From Pseudoxanthomonas sp. CF125 (lineage in GTDB: Bacteria; Pseudomonadota; Gammaproteobacteria; Xanthomonadales; Xanthomonadaceae): a stretch of DNA of 64,000 nt. Positions within the stretch are counted from its first letter, which is position 1. Each line of letters starts with the position of its first letter. The position numbers and the translations under genes were made by a program. The notes beneath the pieces were generated by a model. It saw only the letters and a list, made by a program, of their open reading frames with translations. It did not search any database and was not told where the DNA came from. This document shows positions 28,636 through 36,279 of the stretch, piece by piece. The stretch lies in the NCBI RefSeq assembly GCF_900104085.1, contig NZ_FNLD01000002.1, positions 558,001 through 622,000 on the forward strand. Direction: 5' to 3'.

Positions 28636-29772
28636 CTACCAATCCATGCTCATGAACCACAATGCAGCCAGTGCGTCGATGATGATCACCAGCGAAATGG
28701 TCTGCACCACGCTCGAGGTAGTGCGTTCGCCCACCGATTGCGCGGTGCCTTCCACCTGCAGGCCTTCCAGGCAGCCGATCAGGCCGATGATCAGGGCGAA
28801 GATCGGCGCCTTGGACATGCCGACCAGGAAGTGCCGTACTTCCAGGGTCTCGTGCATGCGCGTCAGGTACATCTGCGGCGGAATGCCCAGGTCGAAGGCG
28901 CCCACAGTGATGCCGCCGGCCAGGCCGGCCATCATCGAAATGAAGGTGAGCAGCGGTAGGGTGATCAGCAGGGCCAACAGGCGCGGGATCACCAGCAGGT
29001 CGATCGGATCCAGGCCGAGCGTGCGGATCGCGTCGATTTCTTCGCGGCTTTGCATGGCGCCGATCTGCGCGGTGAAGGCGCTGGCGGTACGCCCGGCCAG
29101 CACGATGGCGGTAAGCAGGACCGCGAACTCGCGAAGGAAGGCGATGCTGACCAGTTCCACCACGTAGATCTCCGCACCGAAGTCGCGCAGGATCGTCGAA
29201 CCCAGGAAGGCGATGACCGCGCCGACCAGGTAGGAAAGCAGGATCACCAGCGGCACCGCATCCAGGCCCACCTGCTCCATGTGGAAGACGGTAGCGGTGA
29301 CACGCAGGCGCTTGGGTTCCTTCAAAGTGCGCAGCATCTTCACCAGGTTCTCGCCGGTGAAACTGACCAGGGAGACTATTTCCTTGCCGTTGTCCTGCAC
29401 CTGGTAACCCAGGCGCGCCAGCGCAGCCACGAAGCCGTAGTCGCGCTTTTTCTTCGGCCGGTCGTCGGCGACGTCTTCGATGGTGGAAACCAGCGCTTGA
29501 TGCTCTTCGCGGAACTGCAGGTCGTCCAATGCGATGTCGTTGCGCGCGGCGTGACGCAGCAGTTGCAATACGCCGGCCGAGTCGATGCGCGAAATGCCGG
29601 TAGCATCGATGGCCTTGGCGCCGGCCGGGATCTCGCGCAGGCGTTCGGCGACCTGCAGCGCGGTCGCGATGGTCCATTGCCCCGCCAACCGTACCCGCGA
29701 GGGATCGGCGTCATCGGTTTCGAAGCGGGGGCGGGCGTCGGTCTGGGTCATAGCGCTCGTATCGGTGAGCAT
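28636..29772 (-). CDS. mlaE: MlaE-family permease with N-terminal STAS domain
   Basis: A 378-residue protein. Residues about 25-110 are a STAS-like domain (ATGISRIDSAGVLQLLRHAA), the role played by the separate MlaB in E. coli. Residues about 125-378 are the MlaE permease with five to six membrane segments and the family motif REFAVLLTAIVLAGRTASAFTAQIGAM. It is the first gene of the operon. The start may be 29772 or the second Met at 29751. It is divergent from thrE with 111 bp between the starts. Confidence 0.92.
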   Translation of the reverse strand: MLTDTSAMTQTDARPRFETDDADPSRVRLAGQWTIATALQVAERLREIPAGAKAIDATGISRIDSAGVLQLLRHAARNDIALDDLQFREEHQALVSTIEDVADDRPKKKRDYGFVAALARLGYQVQDNGKEIVSLVSFTGENLVKMLRTLKEPKRLRVTATVFHMEQVGLDAVPLVILLSYLVGAVIAFLGSTILRDFGAEIYVVELVSIAFLREFAVLLTAIVLAGRTASAFTAQIGAMQSREEIDAIRTLGLDPIDLLVIPRLLALLITLPLLTFISMMAGLAGGITVGAFDLGIPPQMYLTRMHETLEVRHFLVGMSKAPIFALIIGLIGCLEGLQVEGTAQSVGERTTSSVVQTISLVIIIDALAALWFMSMDW

Positions 29773-29883
29773 ACAGTCTACCCATGCCGGGAGAAGCGAG
29801 GAGCCGGCCTGCTGAATCGTGGCATAGCCGGCAAGAGCCGGGCATCATCCATCTGCACCATTCCCAGGCCCTAGACTAGCCGC

Positions 29884-31143
29884 ATGCCGCAAACCGCAAC
29901 GAACTCCGCCACAAGCACTGCTACTTATGCCCAGCGCATCGCTTTCGTATGCGAAACGGCAGCCCGCCTGCATACCTATGGCACTACGGCGCAGCGCCTG
30001 GAAGGGGCGGTAGTCGCGTTGTCGACCCGGCTGGGACTGGACTGCGAGCCCTGGTCGAATCCGACCGGCCTGATCCTCAGTTTCAGCGATCCGTCCCGAC
30101 CGCTGGGAGCCAGCGATACCACCCGGGTGATCCGCCTGGCGCCGGGCGAAAACGACCTTTACAAGCTCAGCGAATCCGACCGCATTGCCGAAGCCGTGGC
30201 CGGTGGGGCGATGAGCATCGCGCAGGGCCACACCGCGCTGCGTGCGCTGGACCGCAAGCCCAGTCCGCGTTGGCGTGCGACGCAGCTGCTGGCGTTCGCG
30301 TTGGCCTCCGGCGCAGTGGCTGGGCTGTGGCGGTTGCCGTGGCTGGATATCGCCACGGCCACGTTCATCGGTTTGTTGATCGGCGTACAGGCCCTTTTGA
30401 ACGAGCGGCGTCCGCGGTTGAAGGAGGCCAGCGACGCGGTATCGGCATTGATGGCCGGCATGGTGGCGGTGCTGGTTTCCAATTTCATCCAGCCGCTCAA
30501 TCTGAACAGCGTGATCATCGCCTCGCTGGTGGTGCTGTTGCCCGGCATGACGTTGACCAATGCGGTCAACGAACTGACCAGCCAGCACCTGGTCTCGGGT
30601 ACGGCGCGTTTCGCCGGCGCCATCGCCACCATTCTCAAGCTGACGGTGGGTACGCTGATCGCACTGACCCTGGCGCAGCTGCTGGGCCTGTATCCGGAAG
30701 TGCGCGCATTGCGTCCGCAGCCGGAATGGGTGGAATGGACATCGCTGGTGCTGGCGGCCTATGCCTTCGCCGTGTTGTTCAAGGCGCATCGCCGCGACTA
30801 TGGCTGGGTGATGGCGGCGGCGATCTGCGGTTATCTGATTTCGCGCTATGCGGGGCAGGCCTGGGGAACTGAGGTCGGGATATTCCTGTCGGCGCTGGTG
30901 CTGACGGCGGCGGGCAATGTGTTCGCGCGCTGGGCCAACAAGCCCGGCGCGATCATCCGGGTGCCGGGCATCATCATGCTGGTGCCGGGCAGCAACAGTC
31001 TGCGGGGTGTGTTGAGTCTGGTGCAGCAGCAGGATCTGGCGGTGGGCAATTCGGCGCTGTTGACGGTGATCAATATCGTGATGGCGCTGATTGCAGGGCT
31101 GTTGTTCGGGAATCTGTTGGTGCCGGCGCGGAAGAATCTCTGA
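29884..31143 (+). CDS. ThrE-family threonine/serine exporter
   Basis: A 419-residue membrane protein. The N-terminal ~130 residues form the cytoplasmic ThrE domain (FVCETAARLHTYGTTAQRLEGAV), followed by about ten membrane helices. The C-terminal part shows the second ThrE half (PGIIMLVPGSNSLRG). Both ThrE halves are present in one chain, as in Corynebacterium ThrE. Predicted function is export of threonine/serine or small peptides driven by the proton motive force. It is monocistronic and followed by a repeat-rich 804-bp region. Confidence 0.85.
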   Translation: MPQTATNSATSTATYAQRIAFVCETAARLHTYGTTAQRLEGAVVALSTRLGLDCEPWSNPTGLILSFSDPSRPLGASDTTRVIRLAPGENDLYKLSESDRIAEAVAGGAMSIAQGHTALRALDRKPSPRWRATQLLAFALASGAVAGLWRLPWLDIATATFIGLLIGVQALLNERRPRLKEASDAVSALMAGMVAVLVSNFIQPLNLNSVIIASLVVLLPGMTLTNAVNELTSQHLVSGTARFAGAIATILKLTVGTLIALTLAQLLGLYPEVRALRPQPEWVEWTSLVLAAYAFAVLFKAHRRDYGWVMAAAICGYLISRYAGQAWGTEVGIFLSALVLTAAGNVFARWANKPGAIIRVPGIIMLVPGSNSLRGVLSLVQQQDLAVGNSALLTVINIVMALIAGLLFGNLLVPARKNL

Positions 31144-31187
31144 AGTTTTCTGCCTCGATGAAGGTGGGTGTCCACGGACAAGTGAAT

Positions 31188-31218
31188 CGTCATCCCAGCG
31201 CAAGCTGGGATCCATCTT
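31188..31218 (+). repeat. Orphan half of CGTCAT-family palindromic repeat
   Basis: It contains an internal hairpin (CATCCCAGC/GCTGGGATC). It matches the terminal repeats of the palindromic element at 39116-39222 with one mismatch over 28 bp, and more distantly the ends of the GIY-YIG element at 60.8 kb. Confidence 0.85.
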
Positions 31219-31255
31219 GATCTTGATCTGGCTTTTACTTTTTCTTCGAAGCAGA

Positions 31256-31846
31256 AGCGTTGACCAGCCGTTCGGCTGTTGAAAGCCGCGCTTTGCGCGA
31301 GTCACTTTTCTTTGAACGGCAAAGAAAAGTAACCAAAAGAAAGCCGCCCTACGGCGCGCCCAACGATGAAGCCGTTGGGTTCGCATGCGAATCGGGAATT
31401 TCCGTAAGGCGCATCCTGCGCCTACGGAAACGGCGCACATCCCTGTGCGCCGCCCTTCGGGTTTACCCAATTCGCATGCCGCGCCTCACGGGATGGTGAA
31501 TCGGCGGCAACAGCAAAGCCAAGCCAAGCAATATGCACTCAGCGGCACTACTTCGCCTCGGCTCCTAAATCGGTCAGTAGTCGGCTCTTGAGCTTTTGAT
31601 CTTCGTCCCGTGAGTCGCGGCAAGCCGGTCGGGTTAAACCCCGCAGGGGCAGCGCACATGGATGTGCGCTGTTTCCGGAGGCGCAGGATGCGCCTTACGG
31701 AAATTCCCGACCGGCTTGCGCACCCGGCGGCTTTATCGCCGGGCGCGACGCTAGGGTGTGTTTCTTTGGTTACTTTTCTTTGCACAAGCAAAGAAAGTAA
31801 CTCGCGCAAAGCGCGGCTTTCAACAGCCGAACGGCTGGTCAACGCT
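31256..31846. repeat. Long imperfect inverted repeat, arms of ~240 bp
   Basis: The left arm is 31256-31492 and the right arm 31606-31846, separated by a 113-bp spacer. The outer ~70 bp are almost perfectly complementary (AGCGTTGACCAGCCG ... CGGCTGGTCAACGCT). The middles diverge, but nested small stems are conserved (GGCGCATCCTGCGCC, GGCGCACA..TGTGCGCC). No transposase is present. It may be a non-autonomous element or a head-to-head pair of a dispersed ~240-bp repeat. Confidence 0.85.
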
Positions 31847-31870
31847 TTGCTTGGAACGGAAAGATTGTGC

Positions 31871-31923
31871 CAAGAGCACCCCCATCCGCCTTCGGCACCT
31901 TCCCCCGCAAGTGGGGGAAGGGT
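31871..31923 (+). repeat. Hairpin repeat, intergenic copy (family also inside valS and purL)
   Basis: The core is CTTCCCCC..GGGGGAAG preceded by CCCCCATCCGCC. It matches 37131-37185 inside valS with three substitutions and two single-base gaps. It lies just downstream of the proS stop and could double as its transcript-end hairpin. Confidence 0.88.
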
Positions 31924-31947
31924 AGTGCTGAAACTCTGCGGCTGATT

Positions 31948-33642
31948 TTAGCCGGTCAGCTTCTTCAGCAGTTCTTCGCGGCCCAGGTTCTCCGCTTCGC
32001 TAGCGCGCCGCGCGCGGTACTCGAAGGTGCCGGCGGTCAGGCCGCGTTCGGAGATCACCACGCGGTGCGGGATGCCTATCAGCTCGATGTCCGCGAACAT
32101 CTGGCCCGGGCGCAGGCCGCGGTCGTCTATCACCGCCTCGACGCCCGCGGCCTGAAGATCGTCGAACAGCTTCTGCGCGGCATCGCTTACCGCCGCATCG
32201 CCCTTCGGATTGATGGTGCAGATGGCGACCGCCCAAGGCGCCATCGGCTCGGGCCAGATGATGCCGGCCTCGTCGTGGTTCTGTTCGATCGCCGCAGCGA
32301 CGATGCGCGACACGCCGATGCCGTAGGTGCCCATGAGCATGGTGGCGGCCTTGCCCGATTCGTCCAGCACCGTGGCCTTGAGCGCTTCGGTGTACTTGCG
32401 GCCCAGCTGGAACACATGGCCCACTTCGATGCCGCGTGCGATCTGCAGCTCGCCGCCGTCTTGCGCGCGGTCGCCGTGGACCACGTTGCGGATGTCGGCG
32501 ACGGCGTGCGGTTCGGGCAGGTCGCGGCCCCAGTTGACGCCGGCGATGTGGAAACCGGCTTCGTTAGCGCCGACGACGAAGTCGGCCATCGCCGCCACTT
32601 CGCGATCGGCGATCACGCGGATCTCTTTCGCTGGCTGCAGCGGACCCAGGAAGCCGGGCTCGCTGCCCAGGTATTCCTTGATCTCCGCTTCGGTGGCCAT
32701 GCGGTAGTCGGCCAGGCCAGGCACCTTGGCCAGCTTGATTTCGTTGACCGCGTGGTCGCCGCGCACCAGTGCCAGCACGAAGCCTGCCTCGGTCATCACC
32801 GCAACCGATTTGACCGTGCGCTGCAGGGGAATGCCCAGCAGCGCAGCAACTTCTTCGCAGGTCTTCTGCGTGGGCGTATCCACCTTGCGCAACTCTTCGC
32901 TCGCCGACGCACGCGGTGCCGGTTCGGCAGCCTGCGCGGCTTCCACGTTAGCGGCGTAATCCGAGCCGGTGGAGAAGGCGATGGCGTCTTCGCCCGAATC
33001 GGCCAGCACGTGGAATTCCTGCGATGCATCGCCGCCGATGGCGCCGGAGTCGGCCTGCACCGCGCGGAACTTCAGGCCCAGGCGGGTGAACACGCGGCTG
33101 TAGGCAGCGTGCATGTTGTTGTATTCGCGGACCAGATCGGCTTCGGTCAGATGGAACGAGTAGCCGTCCTTCATCAGGAATTCGCGCGCGCGCATCACTC
33201 CGAAGCGCGGGCGGATCTCGTCGCGGAACTTGGTCTGGATCTGGTAGAAGTTCACCGGCAACTGCTTGTAACTGGCCAGTTCGTTGCGGGCGAAATCGGT
33301 GATCACTTCTTCGGCGGTGGGCGCGAAACAGTACTCGGCGTCCTTGCGGTCGCGGATCTTCAGCAATTGGCCGCCGAATTTCTCCCAGCGTCCGGTTTCC
33401 TCCCACAGCTCCCTCGGCTGGACCGTGGGCATCAGCATCTCGATGGCGCCGGCGCGGTTCATTTCCTCGCGCACCACGTTTTCCACTTTGCGCAGCACCC
33501 GTAGTCCCAATGGCGACCAGGTATAGAGTCCGGAGGCCAGCTTGCGGATCATGCCGGCACGCAGCATCAGCTGGTGGCTGACCACTTCGGCGTCGGCGGG
33601 GGTTTCCTTGGTGGTGCGGAGATGGAATTGCGACAGGCGCAT
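31948..33642 (-). CDS. proS: Prolyl-tRNA synthetase
   Basis: A 564-residue class II synthetase of the bacterial type. It starts [22 protein letters not shown], shows motif 1/2 regions ([36 protein letters not shown]), an inserted editing domain of ~180 residues between motifs 2 and 3 ([19 protein letters not shown]) and motif 3 [17 protein letters not shown]. It ends with the anticodon-binding domain ([25 protein letters not shown]). Length is close to the E. coli enzyme. The frame is open further upstream but without similarity. Confidence 0.97.
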   Translation of the reverse strand: MRLSQFHLRTTKETPADAEVVSHQLMLRAGMIRKLASGLYTWSPLGLRVLRKVENVVREEMNRAGAIEMLMPTVQPRELWEETGRWEKFGGQLLKIRDRKDAEYCFAPTAEEVITDFARNELASYKQLPVNFYQIQTKFRDEIRPRFGVMRAREFLMKDGYSFHLTEADLVREYNNMHAAYSRVFTRLGLKFRAVQADSGAIGGDASQEFHVLADSGEDAIAFSTGSDYAANVEAAQAAEPAPRASASEELRKVDTPTQKTCEEVAALLGIPLQRTVKSVAVMTEAGFVLALVRGDHAVNEIKLAKVPGLADYRMATEAEIKEYLGSEPGFLGPLQPAKEIRVIADREVAAMADFVVGANEAGFHIAGVNWGRDLPEPHAVADIRNVVHGDRAQDGGELQIARGIEVGHVFQLGRKYTEALKATVLDESGKAATMLMGTYGIGVSRIVAAAIEQNHDEAGIIWPEPMAPWAVAICTINPKGDAAVSDAAQKLFDDLQAAGVEAVIDDRGLRPGQMFADIELIGIPHRVVISERGLTAGTFEYRARRASEAENLGREELLKKLTG

Positions 33643-33713
33643 CGGGGAAGGTTCTTCACAGCATGGGGAAGCGGACATTTTGCCAGCTGCGGCCGGACAT
33701 TGCGGGATTGCGC

Positions 33714-33992
33714 TCAGTCCGCGCTGTCGCCCTTGACCTTGATGGCACGGTCGGGCTCGCGGTCGATGCGTTGGAAAGGCCGGTCCGGCGGAGGTTTGTC
33801 GGTGATCTGGAGGACGCCGGCGTCGTCGCGCCAACGGTAGAGCGAGGGCCTGGCGTCGCGGGCCTGGGCGGCGGCGGCCTGCTCGGCGCGTCGCTGCCGC
33901 GCCTCGGTTTTTCCAGGCGCTTCGCGCGATAGCCACCAGGCCACGCCGATGCCCAGCAACAGGCCTGCGCAGATGGCCCAGGCCAGGCGCAT
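33714..33992 (-). CDS. DUF4124-domain protein with N-terminal membrane anchor
   Basis: A 92-residue protein with one N-terminal hydrophobic segment (about 3-21), an Ala/Gln/Arg-rich linker and the short DUF4124 signature [19 protein letters not shown]. Periplasmic side predicted; function unknown. It lies 3 bp after another DUF4124 gene, so the two form a small operon ahead of proS. Confidence 0.75.
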   Translation of the reverse strand: MRLAWAICAGLLLGIGVAWWLSREAPGKTEARQRRAEQAAAAQARDARPSLYRWRDDAGVLQITDKPPPDRPFQRIDREPDRAIKVKGDSAD

Positions 33993-33995
33993 GGG

Positions 33996-34400
33996 TCAGG
34001 CGGCGGGGGTGCAGTAGGCCTTGACTGCTGCTTCGGCCAGGTTGCGCTGGCTGCCGCGGTCGTCTTCGGTCAGCGCCTTGTCGGGCTTGCCGTCCCCATC
34101 GGTGTCCTGTTGCACCGCGGCTTTGCCACTCAGCACCTGCAGATTGCGCTTGGCGGTAGTGCACATGGGGTTCTCGACGGACTTGCCTGCCACGGTGGCG
34201 GTGGGGGCCGGCTCGCCACGATTGTCGATCTGGCGGTCTTGCGCCTTGCCTTCCGGGGGTGGGCTGTCGGAATAGTGGGTCACGCCCTTAGCGTCCTTCC
34301 ACTGATAGATCTTGCCGGCCAGGGCCGTTGTGCAGACCCCGGCCAGGACGAGCAGGGCAAAGGTGCGGATCAGGACCGTACTTGTGGACAGAGCGCGCAT
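33996..34400 (-). CDS. Secreted DUF4124-domain protein
   Basis: A 134-residue protein with a cleavable signal peptide ([15 protein letters not shown], cleavage before GKIYQWK). The DUF4124 domain follows immediately ([18 protein letters not shown]), then a low-complexity region with a DTDGDGKPD calcium-binding-like loop near residue 100. GGAGA lies upstream of the chosen ATG. It is divergent from pssA (98 bp). Function unknown. Confidence 0.78.
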   Translation of the reverse strand: MRALSTSTVLIRTFALLVLAGVCTTALAGKIYQWKDAKGVTHYSDSPPPEGKAQDRQIDNRGEPAPTATVAGKSVENPMCTTAKRNLQVLSGKAAVQQDTDGDGKPDKALTEDDRGSQRNLAEAAVKAYCTPAA

Positions 34401-34498
34401 GGCGGTCTCCAGGGGAGTCAGGGGATAAGGGGAAGGATGCGATTGCAGCACCGCCGGGCCGGGCTGGCAAGCCGCCGGCTTGGGCTAAACTGCGACGC

Positions 34499-35278
34499 AT
34501 GGACGAAAACAAGCAAGTCCCGCGTTCGCGGACGATCTATCTGCTGCCCAACCTGTTCACCACGGCGGGCCTGTTCGCCGGCTTCTACGCCATCATCGCG
34601 GCGGCCAACGGCCAGTTCGTGCAGGCTTCGGTGGCGGTGTTCATCGCGGCGGTGATGGACGGCATCGATGGCCGGGTGGCGCGCCTGACCGGCACCAGCA
34701 GCGAATTCGGCGTGCAGTACGACTCGCTGGCCGATCTGGTGAGCTTCGGCATGGCCCCGGCGCTGGTGATGTACCACTGGGCGCTTTCGGCGCTGAAATT
34801 CGACGGCAGCGTGATGGGCCGGGTGGGCTGGGCGGTCGCCTTCCTCTACGCGGCCTGCGCCGCGCTGCGTCTGGCCCGTTTCAACACGCAGGTGGGCACG
34901 GTGGACAAGCGCTGGTTCATCGGCCTGGCCAGTCCGGCCGCGGCGGGGCTGATGATGTCCTTCGTCTGGGCCTTCGCCGATGGCGATCTGGGCTGGAGCG
35001 GCGAGGAACTGCGCTATGTGGCGCTGGGGGTGACCATAGTCTCGGCGCTGCTCATGGTCAGCCGCATCCGTTTCTGGAGCTTCAAAGGCACCGGGGAAGG
35101 TGGGGCCAAGGCCGACCGTATTCCTTTCTACGCGCTGTTCCTGGTGCCGGTGGTGATCGCGGTATTGGCGATGGACCTGCCGCGCGCGCTGCTGGCCATC
35201 GGCGTGGTCTACGCGTTCTCGGGGCCGGGATTCTGGCTGTGGAGACGTTGGCGCAAGTTGCCGGAGACCACGCCGTGA
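34499..35278 (+). CDS. pssA: CDP-diacylglycerol--serine O-phosphatidyltransferase
   Basis: A 259-residue integral membrane enzyme. The CDP-alcohol phosphatidyltransferase motif is present (DGIDGRVARLTGTSSEFG followed by YDSLADLVSFG, about residues 47-77). Seven to eight membrane helices are visible. It makes phosphatidylserine, the precursor of phosphatidylethanolamine. It is first in a coupled trio: its stop overlaps the holD start as GTGA. Confidence 0.94.
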   Translation: MDENKQVPRSRTIYLLPNLFTTAGLFAGFYAIIAAANGQFVQASVAVFIAAVMDGIDGRVARLTGTSSEFGVQYDSLADLVSFGMAPALVMYHWALSALKFDGSVMGRVGWAVAFLYAACAALRLARFNTQVGTVDKRWFIGLASPAAAGLMMSFVWAFADGDLGWSGEELRYVALGVTIVSALLMVSRIRFWSFKGTGEGGAKADRIPFYALFLVPVVIAVLAMDLPRALLAIGVVYAFSGPGFWLWRRWRKLPETTP

Positions 35279-35676
35279 GCGAGCTGTGGTCGTCGCAACA
35301 GCATGAGTGGCTGGCTGCGCTGGGCCACACGCTGTATGTGCAGGGTGCGGCGGAGGCACCGGTTGCGGTCGCGGTCGAAGCCGCCCAGCCGCAGCGCGAA
35401 ACCGCCCAGCCCGTCGTCCCGGCGCGCCGCAGGCTCGAAGCCGAAACGATGGCGGCCCCCGCGCGTGCCGTACCTGCGCCCGGGCGCGCTGCTTCGCGCC
35501 TGCCGGACAAACTGCATTTCGCGCTGATCCGCGCTTCGGGCTGCAACCCCAACGCTGAGGATGCGGCCGCGATCATCGCCGGCTGGCCGCCTTCCTCCGA
35601 ACTGCGCGGCAATCCCGCGGCCAAGCGCGCCCTGTGGCCTCAGTTGCGCGCCTTGCGCAGGCAGCGTTCGCCGTGA
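35275..35676 (+). CDS. holD: Probable DNA polymerase III psi subunit
   Basis: A 133-residue protein starting at the GTG of a GTGA overlap with pssA. The N terminus (QHEWLAALGHTLYV) resembles the short peptide with which E. coli psi contacts chi (DWQLQQLGITQW). The C terminus, ELRGNPAAKRALWPQL, aligns well with E. coli LRANPTARAALWQQI. The middle is an Ala/Pro/Arg-rich linker. The holD-rimI gene order is that of E. coli, and rimI follows here in another GTGA overlap. The chi subunit gene holC is also in the window. Assignment rests on these short matches plus synteny. Confidence 0.72.
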   Translation: MSELWSSQQHEWLAALGHTLYVQGAAEAPVAVAVEAAQPQRETAQPVVPARRRLEAETMAAPARAVPAPGRAASRLPDKLHFALIRASGCNPNAEDAAAIIAGWPPSSELRGNPAAKRALWPQLRALRRQRSP

Positions 35677-36179
35677 GCGCGGTGGCGGTCGATGCCGGGC
35701 ATGCCGATGCGGGCTTGCGCGCGATGCGCGAGTCGGACCTGGATGCGATCCTGGCGATCGAACAGCGCGCTTATCCGTTCCCGTGGACGCGCGGCATCTT
35801 CCGCGATTGTCTGGCCGCCGGTTATCCCGCCTGGGTGCTGCAGGAACGCGGTCTGCCCATCGGCTACGCGGTCATCAGCGTGGCGGCGGACGAAGCGCAT
35901 ATCCTGAACATCTGCGTCGCACCGGAACGCCAGGGCCGCGGTCACGGCCGTCAGTTGTTGCGGTCGCTGGTCAAGCTGGCGATGGACCTGGGCGCCGCCC
36001 GCATCTTCCTGGAAGTGCGCCCCTCCAATCCCAACGCCATCGCGCTGTACCACGACGAAGGCTTCAACGAGATCGGTCGGCGCCCGCGTTATTACCCTGC
36101 GCGCGATGGACGCGAAGATGCGCTGGTGATGGCGATGGAGCTGGTGGGCGAAGATATCGACCGGATGCCCGCGCTGTAG
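35673..36179 (+). CDS. rimI: Ribosomal protein bS18 alanine N-acetyltransferase
   Basis: A 168-residue GNAT enzyme. The acetyl-CoA loop is ICVAPERQGRGHGRQLL (about 85-101), followed by FLEVRPSNPNAIALYHDEGF, which is highly typical of RimI. The N terminus, RESDLDAILAIEQRAYPFPWT, is also diagnostic. The start is taken at the GTG in the GTGA overlap with holD. It acetylates the N-terminal alanine of ribosomal protein S18. A palindromic repeat follows the stop. Confidence 0.93.
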   Translation: MSAVAVDAGHADAGLRAMRESDLDAILAIEQRAYPFPWTRGIFRDCLAAGYPAWVLQERGLPIGYAVISVAADEAHILNICVAPERQGRGHGRQLLRSLVKLAMDLGAARIFLEVRPSNPNAIALYHDEGFNEIGRRPRYYPARDGREDALVMAMELVGEDIDRMPAL

Positions 36180-36187
36180 GAACTATT

Positions 36188-36264
36188 GTGGGAGCGGCGT
36201 CCCGCCGCGAGCTCTTATCTAGAGATGCAGAGATCAAAAGCTCGCGGCGGGACGCCGCTCCCAC
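36188..36264. repeat. REP-like palindrome, 26-bp perfect arms
   Basis: The arms at 36188-36213 and 36239-36264 are exact reverse complements (GTGGGAGCGGCGTCCCGCCG... on the left) around a 25-bp AT-richer loop. It lies between the convergent rimI and valS genes and would form a strong hairpin in both transcripts. Confidence 0.92.
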
Positions 36265-36279
36265 GGGCTGCGTTGGGAT

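Larger units (their letters stand above)
31144..31947. other. 804-bp gene-free repeat region between thrE and proS
   Basis: No credible gene is present. It holds three repeat types in order: an orphan CGTCATCCC-type half-palindrome (31188-31218), a pair of ~240-bp inverted arms (31256-31492 and 31606-31846) and a 53-bp hairpin repeat (31871-31923) that also occurs inside valS. The short frames in both arms encode similar peptides only because the arms are inverted copies. Confidence 0.85.

Noticed and set aside
31260..31842. Two small frames with similar peptides in the 31-kb intergenic region
   Set aside because: They lie in the two arms of one inverted repeat, lack ribosome sites and show no domain. 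The similarity comes from the repeat, not from duplicated genes.
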